Assembly: GCA_035765045.1 (NCBI GenBank)
Contig: DASTYI010000106.1
Location: forward strand, 1 to 9,556
From: Iamia sp035765045
GTDB taxonomy: Bacteria; Actinomycetota; Acidimicrobiia; Acidimicrobiales; Iamiaceae
Direction of reading: 5' to 3'
DNA length: 9,556 nucleotides
The notes beneath the pieces were generated by a model, which saw only the letters and a list, made by a program, of their open reading frames with translations, made no database searches and was not told where the DNA came from. A program made the translations under genes and the position numbers. Below, piece by piece: positions 1 through 5,815 of this stretch; the first letter of the stretch is position 1, and every line of letters begins with the position of its first letter.

Positions 1-454
1 GCGTGAACACGATCGGCGCCTCGGGGCGCAGCACCCGGTGGACCTGGCGGAACACCCGGTCGAGGTCGGGCACCTCGGCCAGGGCGTAGGCCGACCACGC
101 CAGGTCGATCCCGTCGCCCCGGACGAAGGCCAGCTCGGCCGGACCGGCCTGCTGGAGCTCGATCCGGACCCCGGCCCGATCGGCGGCGTCGCGGGCGATC
201 TCGAGCTGCTCGGCCGAGGGGTCGACGGCGATGACCCGGGCCCCGGCCCGGGCGAAGGCGACGGCGGCGTGGCCGGCGCCGCACCCCAGGTCGAGGACCC
301 GCTTGCCCTCCAGGTTGCCGAGGAGGCGGAGCTCGGCGTCGGTGGGCAGGCCGGGGCCGTAGGTGGCGACGTCGGTGGGCAGCGCGGCGCCGTCGGGGGC
401 GGCGGCGGTGGGACGGGACCAGGCCCGGGCGGAGGATCCGGGGGTGTCGGGCAT
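1..454 (-). CDS. Class I SAM-dependent methyltransferase, C-terminus cut by window edge
   Basis: Read on the minus strand from an ATG at 454, this gives 151 codons that run off the left edge with no stop. Residues 53-62 read VLDLGCGAGH, the glycine-rich motif I of the Rossmann-fold methyltransferases that binds S-adenosylmethionine. VIAVDPS at 74-80 supplies the acidic motif II residue (D78) that contacts the ribose. The later part, with DLAWSAYALAEVPD and FRQVHRVLRPEAPIVF, matches the usual motif IV and 'L+PGG' post-motif region of Methyltransf_11/25-type enzymes. The first 40 residues are a Pro/Ala-rich lead-in. The gene lies 57 nt downstream of the small membrane protein on the same strand and may share its transcript; no strong Shine-Dalgarno site precedes the ATG. 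The substrate cannot be told from this fragment. The fold is secure and the exact start is moderately so. Confidence 0.88.
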   Translation of the reverse strand, partial: MPDTPGSSARAWSRPTAAAPDGAALPTDVATYGPGLPTDAELRLLGNLEGKRVLDLGCGAGHAAVAFARAGARVIAVDPSAEQLEIARDAADRAGVRIELQQAGPAELAFVRGDGIDLAWSAYALAEVPDLDRVFRQVHRVLRPEAPIVFT

Positions 455-511
455 GACCCGAGTCTCGCCGGGGCGGCCGCCGGAGCCGCGGATGACCCGC
501 CGGTGGCCGGG

Positions 512-661
512 CTACGGCGTCCGGTCGAGGAGCGAGGACACCCGGTGGCGCAGCGCCGGATCGGTGGCCCGCCGGCGGGGCCGGCGCCACTCGGCGACGA
601 GGAACCCGCCGACGGCGAACAGCGAGAGGCAGGCGGCCAGCACCAGGCCCACAGCGTCCAC
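512..661 (-). CDS. 49-residue single-pass membrane protein, GTG start
   Basis: A short minus-strand gene beginning at GTG (661) and ending in TAG (512-514). A strong Shine-Dalgarno sequence, GGGAGGTGA, sits just upstream. An in-frame TGA lies two codons before the GTG, so the protein cannot start further upstream. Residues 2-23 (VGLVLAACLSLFAVGGFLVA core) form one transmembrane helix. It is followed at once by EWRRPRRRA, a positive patch that predicts an N-out/C-in topology, and then a short tail ending LLDRTP. Codon use is as GC-rich at third positions as in the neighbours. It precedes the methyltransferase by 57 nt on the same strand, so the two are probably co-transcribed. I recognise no family and no function can be assigned. 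The start/RBS context and the clean hydrophobic segment make it likely to be real. Confidence 0.72.
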   Translation of the reverse strand: MDAVGLVLAACLSLFAVGGFLVAEWRRPRRRATDPALRHRVSSLLDRTP

Positions 662-683
662 GTGTCACCTCCCGTTCCCCGAG

Positions 684-708
684 CCGCCATCCCCAGCGGC
701 GATGGCGG
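684..708 (-). repeat. 8-bp stem-loop in the leader of the 49-residue membrane protein
   Basis: CCGCCATC (684-691) and GATGGCGG (701-708) form a perfect 8-bp stem around a 9-nt loop. It lies between a candidate -10 element at 710-715 and the Shine-Dalgarno site of the GTG-start gene, so it would sit near the 5' end of that mRNA. It could be a leader structure or part of a protein-binding dyad. Nothing in the sequence shows which. Confidence 0.45.
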
Positions 709-709
709 A

Positions 710-715
710 AACCTA
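710..715 (-). promoter_or_regulatory. Candidate -10 element for the small membrane protein/methyltransferase unit
   Basis: On the minus strand TAGGTT (715 to 710) fits the actinobacterial TANNNT -10 pattern and would start an RNA with a leader of roughly 40 nt before the GTG at 661. No convincing -35 box is visible at the expected spacing, so confidence is low. Confidence 0.35.
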
Positions 716-807
716 CCACCGGCGGTTGTCGCGATCGGCGATCGGAGGGCGACCTCAGCACTCCGGGTGATCCGCCCTCACCCGGACCGGCCCCGGGTCG
801 CGGCGGG

Positions 808-813
808 TAGCCT
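808..813 (+). promoter_or_regulatory. -10 element TAGCCT of a leaderless promoter (DUF5318 gene)
   Basis: TAGCCT ends 6 nt before the GTG at 820, so transcription starting at the normal distance would begin at or next to the start codon. No Shine-Dalgarno sequence lies in the gap. The same hexamer occurs upstream of panB. The -35 region is not recognisable. Confidence 0.6.
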
Positions 814-819
814 CGTCGG

Positions 820-1236
820 GTGCCATTCCGCCCCGACCAGATGCGCGGGTCGGGTTCGGGCGGCGGTCAGATCGACTACCGCCTGGCCCGGCGCCACCTG
901 ATCGCCGAGCACAAGCGCGGGCGCCTGGCCCGCACCGATGTGTGCGATGCGCACCCCGAGCTGATGCGGGCGGCCCGCGAGGTCGGCGACAAGACGCGGG
1001 CCGACTGCCCGATCTGCGAGGAGGAGAAGCTCCACCTCGTCAGCTACGTCTTCGGGCCCCGCCTGCCCGCCTTCGGCCGCTGCATCACCAAGCGCTCCGA
1101 GCTCCAGGCCTTCGCCCGCCGGGCCGGCACCTTCACCTGCTACGTCGTCGAGGTCTGTCCCGCCTGCGGGTGGAACCACCTGGCCCGCACCTGGACCCTG
1201 GGCCGCGAGGCCACCGCCCGGCGCGCCGCGCCCTAG
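820..1236 (+). CDS. DUF5318 family zinc-ribbon protein
   Basis: A 138-residue protein with two CxxC knuckles, CPIC at 63-66 and CPAC at 113-116 followed by GWNH, which together make a zinc-ribbon-like site. C42, C88 and C107 are additional cysteines. The body (QIDYRLARRHLI, LMRAAREVGDKTRADCPIC, LHLVSYVFGPRLP) matches the DUF5318 family, whose mycobacterial member Rv0049 lies directly upstream of ponA1. The same order here supports the assignment. The biochemical role is not established; the conserved linkage to a cell-wall synthase hints at envelope or division work, which is inference. The GTG start at 820 is chosen because a -10 element lies exactly 6 nt upstream, implying a leaderless mRNA. 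An internal ATG (codon 8) is the alternative. The first 18 residues are Gly/Ser-rich and probably disordered. Confidence 0.88.
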   Translation: MPFRPDQMRGSGSGGGQIDYRLARRHLIAEHKRGRLARTDVCDAHPELMRAAREVGDKTRADCPICEEEKLHLVSYVFGPRLPAFGRCITKRSELQAFARRAGTFTCYVVEVCPACGWNHLARTWTLGREATARRAAP

Positions 1237-1296
1237 CATCCGCTGCTGGCCGGGCGGCGGATCCCCGCCGGTCCGACCCGACCCCCTCCCTGCCCG

Positions 1297-3495
1297 ATGC
1301 CCCGCACCCGCCGACCCATCCCGGCCCACAACCTCAAGACCACGCGCCACGGCGTGGTCCGGCGGCGCAACATCTTCTGGCGCTGGCGGCGGCTGTTCTA
1401 CCTCGGCACCCTGATGGCGATCGTCGGCGTCACCGGCGCCGGCTACGTCGTGTCGCAGGTCCCCCTGCCCACCGACCCGCCCGTCGAGGCCCAGACCACG
1501 TTCATCTGCACCTCCGAGGTCCTCCCCGGCCAGTGCGACGAGGACAATGCAGCGGCCACCCTCCACGGCGAGGAGGACCGGGTCAACGTCAGCCTCGAAC
1601 AGGTCCCCGACGTGCTGATCAACGCCGTGGTCGCCGCCGAGGACCGCGACTTCTTCGAGCACGGCGGCGTCGACCCGTGGGGCATCGCCCGCGCCGCCTA
1701 CACCGACATCCGGGGCAACTCGGCGTCGCGCCAGGGCGGCTCGACCATCACCCAGCAGTACGTCAAGAACGTCTACCTCAGCGACGAGCGGACCCTCACC
1801 CGCAAGATCCGCGAGGCGGTGATGGCGGTGAAGCTCGAGCAGGAGATCTCGAAGGAGCAGATCCTCGAGAACTACCTGAACACGATCTACTTCGGTCGCG
1901 GCGCCTACGGCGTCCAGGCGGCCAGCCGGGTCTACTTCCAGAAGGACGTCGGCGAGCTCGCCCTGGCCGACGCCGCCCTCCTCGCCGGGCTGATCCGCTC
2001 GCCCCAGCGGGCCGAGCCCTACGAGCACCCGGAGGAGGCCAAGCGCCGGCGCCGCACCGTCCTCGACGCCATGCTCCAGGAGGAGATGATCACCGAGGAG
2101 GAGCGGGACGCGGCCGACGAGGTGCCGATGAACCTCTACGGCGGCATCCAGTTCTGGGAGCCGGCCAACAGCGTCGACGTCAAGGACCCGGTCTCGCTGA
2201 TCCAGGGCGACTACTTCATCGAGTACGTGCGCAGCCAGCTGGCCGCCCGCTACGGCAACGAGACGGTCTTCGGCGGCGGGCTGCGGGTGTACACCACGCT
2301 CGACCGCGGCCTCCAGGCCAAGGCGCTCCAGGCCGTCACCGAGACGTTGAACCAGCCGGGCGACCCCGACTCGTCGCTGGTGGCCATCGACGACGCCGGC
2401 CAGGTCCGGGCCATGGTCGGCGGCACCGACTTCGCCACCAACAAGGTGAACCTGGCCACCGGCACGGCGGGCGGCGGCACCGGCCGCCAGCCGGGATCGA
2501 CGTTCAAGCCCTTCGCCCTGGCCGAGGCCATGCGCCAGGGGTTCTCGGTCAACTCGCTGATCGAGACCCCGCCGGCCAAGGTCTACCCGGAGTGGGGGTG
2601 GAACCCGACCGGCGGCTGCTGCGGCGGCGTCGCCACCCTGGCCGAGGCCACCGCCCGGTCGGCCAACACCGCCTACGCCGACCTGATGGTCGGGCTCGGG
2701 CCCGAGGCCGTCGTCAACATGTCCCACGACCTGGGCGTCAGCGCCCGGTTCCCCGAGATCGTCCCCTCGATCGTGCTGGGCACCGGCGAGGTCTCGGTGC
2801 TCGACATGGCCGCTGGCTACTCGACGTTCGCCAACCAGGGCACCCGGATCGACCCCCGGGTCATCACCCGGGTCGAGGACGCCCAGGGCAACCTGATCGA
2901 GGAGTTCCCGGCCAAGCGCACCCAGGTGCTCGACGTCGACCAGGCCTCGCGGGTCACCTACGCCCTCCAGCAGGTGATCGACCACGGCACGGGCGAGGCG
3001 GCCGACTTCGGGCGGCCGGCGGCGGGCAAGACGGGCACGACGCAGGACAACGCCGACGCCTGGTTCGTCGGCTACACCCCCCGACTCACCGCGGCGGTCT
3101 GGATGGGCCTCCAGGAGGGCCGGATCCCCATGACCGACATCCGGGGGGGTGAGGTGGCCGGCGGTGGCCTCCCGGCGCAGCTGTGGCGGCGGTTCATGGA
3201 GCTGGCCACCGAGGGCACCCCGGTGGACGAGTTCCCGGAACCGGCCGACCTCGACTTCGGCTTCGAGTGGGACCCCGAGCTGGAGTCCAGCTACACGCCG
3301 CCCCCGTCCACGGCGACGACCACGCCGAGCACCGGGGGCACGACGGCGACGACGGCCCCGACGGGCACGGCGCCGGCCACCACCGCCCCGGCGACCACGG
3401 CGCCGACCACCGAGGTGACGCCGACCGAGCCGATCGTCCCCACCGGCGACGGCGGCGGTGGGGGCGGCGCCGGCACCGGCCCGCCCGACGGCTAG
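1297..3495 (+). CDS. ponA: Bifunctional penicillin-binding protein 1A (transglycosylase/transpeptidase)
   Basis: A class A penicillin-binding protein of 732 residues that polymerises lipid II and cross-links peptidoglycan at the outer face of the membrane. A basic cytoplasmic N-terminus (1-33) is followed by one transmembrane helix at about 34-54. The GT51 domain (about 85-260) shows AAEDRDFFEHGGVD with catalytic E115 and GGSTITQQ at 147-154. The transpeptidase domain (about 355-635) has the nucleophile motif STFK (S401, K404), SAN (455-457) and KTGT (578-581), so both activities look intact. The tail (about 665-732) is a Thr/Pro/Ala repeat region ending in a glycine run, typical of actinobacterial PonA. 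It starts 60 nt after the DUF5318 gene without a visible Shine-Dalgarno site, so the ATG at 1297 is only moderately sure. Its stop abuts that of the convergent gene. Confidence 0.96.
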   Translation: MPRTRRPIPAHNLKTTRHGVVRRRNIFWRWRRLFYLGTLMAIVGVTGAGYVVSQVPLPTDPPVEAQTTFICTSEVLPGQCDEDNAAATLHGEEDRVNVSLEQVPDVLINAVVAAEDRDFFEHGGVDPWGIARAAYTDIRGNSASRQGGSTITQQYVKNVYLSDERTLTRKIREAVMAVKLEQEISKEQILENYLNTIYFGRGAYGVQAASRVYFQKDVGELALADAALLAGLIRSPQRAEPYEHPEEAKRRRRTVLDAMLQEEMITEEERDAADEVPMNLYGGIQFWEPANSVDVKDPVSLIQGDYFIEYVRSQLAARYGNETVFGGGLRVYTTLDRGLQAKALQAVTETLNQPGDPDSSLVAIDDAGQVRAMVGGTDFATNKVNLATGTAGGGTGRQPGSTFKPFALAEAMRQGFSVNSLIETPPAKVYPEWGWNPTGGCCGGVATLAEATARSANTAYADLMVGLGPEAVVNMSHDLGVSARFPEIVPSIVLGTGEVSVLDMAAGYSTFANQGTRIDPRVITRVEDAQGNLIEEFPAKRTQVLDVDQASRVTYALQQVIDHGTGEAADFGRPAAGKTGTTQDNADAWFVGYTPRLTAAVWMGLQEGRIPMTDIRGGEVAGGGLPAQLWRRFMELATEGTPVDEFPEPADLDFGFEWDPELESSYTPPPSTATTTPSTGGTTATTAPTGTAPATTAPATTAPTTEVTPTEPIVPTGDGGGGGGAGTGPPDG

Positions 3496-3687
3496 CTAGG
3501 GCTGCTCGGCGCCCACCGGGACGTGCGGGTAGTTGGCCCGGCAGGCGGCACACCAGCGCTCGACCTCCTCGACCTGGGTGACCGCGCCCTCGGTGTCCCA
3601 CGCCTCGGGCGTGACGTAGAGCCGGTGGAGGGCGAGCAGGTCGTCGCAGTCGACCTCGCCGCAGGAGTCGCAGGAGCCCTGTTCCAT
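3496..3687 (-). CDS. 63-residue zinc-ribbon protein, hypothetical
   Basis: A minus-strand gene from ATG (3687) to TAG (3498-3496), encoding a protein with CDSC at 6-9, C14 and CAAC at 46-49. The two CxxC pairs about 40 residues apart predict one zinc ribbon. The middle (LLALHRLYVTPEAW, VEEVERWCAAC) is compact and acidic, with no membrane segment or signal peptide, so the protein is probably cytosolic. I recall similar uncharacterised proteins in actinobacteria but cannot name a family. The reading frame stays open far upstream, to 3918, but that extension overlaps the panB start. A TAGCGT -10 element lies 7 nt before the ATG at 3687, supporting this start and a leaderless mRNA. The gene faces ponA with no intervening base and is divergent from panB. 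Confidence 0.8.
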   Translation of the reverse strand: MEQGSCDSCGEVDCDDLLALHRLYVTPEAWDTEGAVTQVEEVERWCAACRANYPHVPVGAEQP

Positions 3688-3694
3688 CGCCCTG

Positions 3695-3700
3695 ACGCTA
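3695..3700 (-). promoter_or_regulatory. -10 element TAGCGT of a leaderless promoter (zinc-ribbon gene)
   Basis: On the minus strand TAGCGT ends 7 nt before the ATG at 3687, with no Shine-Dalgarno site between. It matches TANNNT and the arrangement seen at other starts in the window. It is divergent from the panB promoter about 60 bp away. Confidence 0.55.
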
Positions 3701-3757
3701 GGGCGCCGGGGCGGTCGTGCGGCGCCCCCGGTTTGGCCGGTCGGGGCCCGGCGTCGG

Positions 3758-3763
3758 TAGCCT
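3758..3763 (+). promoter_or_regulatory. -10 element TAGCCT of the panB promoter
   Basis: TAGCCT, preceded by the same GG as the copy at 808, would start RNA near 3770. That leaves a leader of about 40 nt carrying the panB Shine-Dalgarno sequence. A weak -35-like TTGGCC lies at 3733-3738, with a 19-nt spacer. Confidence 0.5.
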
Positions 3764-3811
3764 GACCGCACCGCTGGCAGCCACACGGCGCTGGACGGAG
3801 AGGAGACACCC

Positions 3812-4696
3812 ATGGCCCCCACCGCTCCCGGTGACGGCGTTCGTCGTCGCCCGATCACGGCCCCTGCCATCCGCGCCAAGAAGGTGCGCGACGGCGCCGA
3901 CCCGCTCGTCATGGTCACCGCCTACGACGCCCCGGGCGCCCGCATCGCCGACGCCGGCGGCGTCGACATGATCCTGGTCGGCGACAGCCTGGCCATGGTC
4001 GTGCTCGGCTACGACGACACCCTCCAGGTCACGGTGGACGACATGGCCCACCACACCGCGGCGGTGGCCCGGGCCAAGCCCTCGGCCCTCGTCGTCGGCG
4101 ACCTGCCGTGGATGAGCTACCACGTCGACCGGGCCGACACCGTCCGCAACGCGGCCCAGCTGATCCGGGCCGGCGCCGGGGCGGTCAAGCTCGAGGGCGG
4201 CCGCAAGCGGCTGCCGATGGTCGAGGCCCTGGTCGACGCCGAGATCCCGGTGATGGGCCACATCGGCCTCACCCCGCAGTCGGTCCACGCCATGGGCGGG
4301 TTCAAGGTGCAGGGGCGGACCTCCGAGGCCGCCACCCAGCTGGTCGGGGCGGCCAAGTCGCTGGCCCACGCCGGCGCCTTCGCCATCGTGCTCGAGGGCA
4401 TCCCCGACGAGGTCGGCCGGATGGTCACCGAGGCGATCGACGTCCCCACCATCGGCATCGGCGCCGGCCCCCACTGCGACGGCCAGGTGCTCGTGTACCA
4501 CGACGTCCTCGGGATCGAGGACCGCATCGCCCCCAAGTTCGTCCGCCGCTACGCCGATCTCGGTGCGGCGTCGACCGAGGCCATCGCCCGCTACGCCGCC
4601 GACGTCCGCAGCGGCGCCTTCCCCGGCCCCGACGAGAGCTACCACCTCTCCGCCGCCGTCGCCGAGACCCTCGGCCTCTACGGCGCCGACTCCTGA
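3812..4696 (+). CDS. panB: 3-methyl-2-oxobutanoate hydroxymethyltransferase (PanB)
   Basis: PanB transfers a hydroxymethyl group from 5,10-methylene-tetrahydrofolate to 2-oxoisovalerate, giving ketopantoate, the first committed step to pantothenate and CoA. The enzyme is a cytosolic decameric TIM barrel. The 294-residue protein carries the family signatures in order: MVTAYDAPGARIADAGG (34-50), ILVGDSL with metal ligand D58, VVGDLPWMSY with metal ligand D97, KLEGG (126-130), GHIGLTPQ (149-156), the general-base glutamate E195 in VLEGIP, and IGIGAG (214-219). No key residue is missing. Length is slightly above E. coli PanB because of an N-terminal extension of roughly 15-20 residues rich in Pro and Arg. 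GGAGAGGAG at 3797-3805 is a good Shine-Dalgarno site for the ATG at 3812. The panC and panD genes are not in the window, so panB stands apart from the rest of its pathway here. Confidence 0.97.
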   Translation: MAPTAPGDGVRRRPITAPAIRAKKVRDGADPLVMVTAYDAPGARIADAGGVDMILVGDSLAMVVLGYDDTLQVTVDDMAHHTAAVARAKPSALVVGDLPWMSYHVDRADTVRNAAQLIRAGAGAVKLEGGRKRLPMVEALVDAEIPVMGHIGLTPQSVHAMGGFKVQGRTSEAATQLVGAAKSLAHAGAFAIVLEGIPDEVGRMVTEAIDVPTIGIGAGPHCDGQVLVYHDVLGIEDRIAPKFVRRYADLGAASTEAIARYAADVRSGAFPGPDESYHLSAAVAETLGLYGADS

Positions 4697-4717
4697 CCCC
4701 CCGCCCGCACCCCTCCC

Positions 4718-4741
4718 GCCCCCCCGCCCCCCCGCCCCCCC
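4718..4741 (+). repeat. Three tandem copies of GCCCCCCC (G-quadruplex-prone on the minus strand)
   Basis: Starting 22 nt after the panB stop, the octamer G(C7) occurs three times without a mismatch, then GCCCC and GCCC. The minus strand therefore carries three runs of seven G, one of four and one of three, each separated by a single C. That is a strong G-quadruplex pattern, with i-motif potential on the plus strand. Such a homopolymeric tract is also expected to vary in length by slippage. Confidence 0.85.
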
Positions 4742-4760
4742 GCCCCGCCCAGGCGAGAAA

Positions 4761-4849
4761 CGCGACCCCTGGCTCGCAGGAACCGGTTCTTGTGGGCCTG
4801 GTGTCGCGAAAGGGGGCGGGGAGGGGGTTCTTGTGGGTGAGAGGTCGCG
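4761..4849 (+). repeat. Three diverged copies of a 24-nt element, two forming a long dyad
   Basis: Copy B (4785-4808) and copy C (4826-4849) are direct repeats that begin GGTTCTTGTGGG and end GTCGCG, matching at 19 of 24 positions. Copy A (4761-4784) is the same element inverted, matching B at 19 of 24. A and B touch at the palindrome AACCGGTT (4781-4788) and make a hairpin of up to about 20 pairs. Three of the five A/B differences become G-U pairs in plus-strand RNA. The region is probably transcribed from panB and could act as its terminator or as a structured RNA, although no U-run follows. Copy C overlaps another hairpin, GTCGCG-GAAG-CGCGAC, at 4844-4859. Confidence 0.7.
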
Positions 4850-4874
4850 GAAGCGCGACGGTGGCGCACAGGAA

Positions 4875-4899
4875 GGACCGGGGCGGTCCGGGGCGGTCC
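4875..4899 (+). promoter_or_regulatory. Operator-like triple half-site upstream of the DUF192 gene
   Basis: GGACCG (4875-4880) and CGGTCC (4884-4889) form a 6-bp inverted repeat with a 3-nt gap. A third half-site, CGGTCC, follows at 4894-4899, exactly 10 bp after the second, because the decamer GGGCGGTCCG is tandemly duplicated (4881-4900). The cluster ends 2 nt before the proposed -10 element, a usual place for a regulator to bind. No known regulator consensus is recognised. Confidence 0.45.
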
Positions 4900-4901
4900 G
4901 G

Positions 4902-4907
4902 CATGAT
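4902..4907 (+). promoter_or_regulatory. Candidate -10 element CATGAT of a leaderless promoter (DUF192 gene)
   Basis: CATGAT ends 6 nt before the ATG at 4914, the same spacing as at 820. It differs from TANNNT only in the first base. No Shine-Dalgarno site precedes the ATG. Confidence 0.5.
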
Positions 4908-4913
4908 GGGTCG

Positions 4914-5501
4914 ATGCGCCATCGGTGGCGGCGGCGGGGCGCCGCCGGGATCGCCCTGATCCTGGCCCTCGTCGGCTGCGGGGGCGGGTCGGAGCCCTCG
5001 TCCTCGGAGCGCCCCTCGACCACGACGGCACCCGAGGCGGCGATGACCCCCTCGACCCCGGCGCGGACGACGATCCCGGGCTTCGGCGAGGTCGAGGTCC
5101 GCATCGTCGAGGGCCCCGACGGCGAGCCGATCGTCATCTGCGTGCTGGTGGCCGACACCCCCGAGCAACGGGCCCGGGGGCTGATGGGGGTGACCGACCT
5201 CGGCGGCTACGACGGGATGCTCTTCCGGTTCGAGGACGACGCCGACGGCGGGTTCTGGATGAAGGACACCCTGCTCCCGCTGTCGATCGCCTACCTCGAC
5301 GCCGCCGGCGCCGTGGTCAGCACCGCCGACATGGACCCCTGCCCCGAGGGGACGGCGCGCTGCCCGAGCTACGCCGCCGCCGGCCCGTACCGCATGGCGC
5401 TGGAGGTCCCCCAGGGCGGCCTCGACGCCCTCGGCCTGACCGAGGGCTCGCCCGCCCGGCTCGAGGTCACCGGCGAGACCTGCCGCGCCCCCACGACCTG
5501 A
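4914..5501 (+). CDS. DUF192 family lipoprotein
   Basis: A 195-residue exported protein. Residues 1-8 are strongly basic, 10-20 are hydrophobic, and LVGC at 19-22 is a lipobox, so C22 should be lipidated and the protein anchored to the outer face of the membrane. A Ser/Thr/Pro-rich linker runs to about 52. The DUF192 domain (about 60-188) shows the family landmarks: TPEQRARGLMGV (82-93), GMLFRFED (101-108), FWMKDTLLPLSIAYLD (114-129) and ALEVPQGG (162-169). DUF192 proteins are widespread and their molecular function is unsettled. Cysteines C76, C143, C150 and C190 in the exported part could form disulfides; the 143/150 pair lies in an insert before the usual Tyr. The frame is open upstream, but the ATG at 4914 is preferred because the signal peptide starts there and a -10 element sits 6 nt upstream. 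Confidence 0.9.
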   Translation: MRHRWRRRGAAGIALILALVGCGGGSEPSSSERPSTTTAPEAAMTPSTPARTTIPGFGEVEVRIVEGPDGEPIVICVLVADTPEQRARGLMGVTDLGGYDGMLFRFEDDADGGFWMKDTLLPLSIAYLDAAGAVVSTADMDPCPEGTARCPSYAAAGPYRMALEVPQGGLDALGLTEGSPARLEVTGETCRAPTT

Positions 5502-5577
5502 CCCGCCCCCGGCGACAACCACGCGGCGTCGCGTCGCGCTCGGACGGACAGCCCGCCCGTGCGACCGTCCCGGGATC

Positions 5578-5766
5578 ATGGACATGCCACCCCTCGACGC
5601 CGACCACCGTCCTCGGGACCATCGTCCGGTGTGGGCGCTGGCCATCGTCCTGGGCGCCGCCCTCGGCGCCCTCTGGATCGGCGGTCCGCAGCCGTTCACC
5701 GTGGTGCTCGCCGGCGGCGCCGGGCTGATCGACGCCGCCACCCGGATCGGGCGCCGGAGCCGCTGA
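5578..5766 (+). CDS. 62-residue small membrane protein, hypothetical
   Basis: A 62-codon frame from ATG (5578) to TGA (5764-5766), 76 nt after the DUF192 gene. Residues 18-35 (VWALAIVLGAALGALWIG) make one hydrophobic segment and about 40-55 (FTVVLAGGAGLIDAAT) a second, weaker one. The ends are charged: RPRDHRP before the first helix and RIGRRSR at the C-terminus, which suits a two-helix hairpin with both ends inside. The third-position GC pattern is that of a coding gene. No Shine-Dalgarno site or leaderless -10 element is evident; a second ATG, two codons in, is an equally possible start. I recognise no family. It is probably transcribed with the DUF192 gene, but this is inference. The real-gene call is moderate. 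Confidence 0.6.
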   Translation: MDMPPLDADHRPRDHRPVWALAIVLGAALGALWIGGPQPFTVVLAGGAGLIDAATRIGRRSR

Positions 5767-5803
5767 TCGCCGGTCCCGGGGCTTCGCTGTCACACCCCCT
5801 CCG

Positions 5804-5809
5804 TATGGT
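5804..5809 (+). promoter_or_regulatory. -10 element TATGGT, distal rpsF-operon promoter
   Basis: TATGGT fits TANNNT well and ends 6 nt before an ATG at 5816, the leaderless spacing used elsewhere in the window. It would give the rpsF operon a leader of about 120 nt beginning with a short open frame. A weak -35-like TTCGCT is at 5783-5788. Confidence 0.55.
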
Positions 5810-5815
5810 CTCCCC

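Noticed and set aside
1255..1270. Hairpin CGGCGG-ATCC-CCGCCG between the DUF5318 gene and ponA as a terminator
   Set aside because: Only 6 bp, no U-run, and the two genes look co-directional with linked function. Such short GC dyads are expected by chance at this composition.
778..2985. 735-codon minus-strand open frame opposite ponA
   Set aside because: It is a shadow of the GC-rich codon pattern. Its translation is low-complexity Gly/Val/Asp/Leu with no domain, while the plus strand encodes a clear PBP.
3688..3918. Upstream extension of the 63-residue zinc-ribbon frame
   Set aside because: It would overlap the panB promoter and start, and its residues are Arg/Pro/Ser-rich and unrelated to the compact ribbon. 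The -10 element points to 3687.
4563..4913. Upstream extension of the DUF192 frame into panB
   Set aside because: The signal peptide and lipobox begin at the ATG at 4914, and the extension reads through panB's end and the C7G tract.
3698..5158. 486-codon minus-strand open frame across panB and the next gap
   Set aside because: It overlaps panB and the repeat region and gives a Gly/Val/Asp-rich translation without a recognisable domain.
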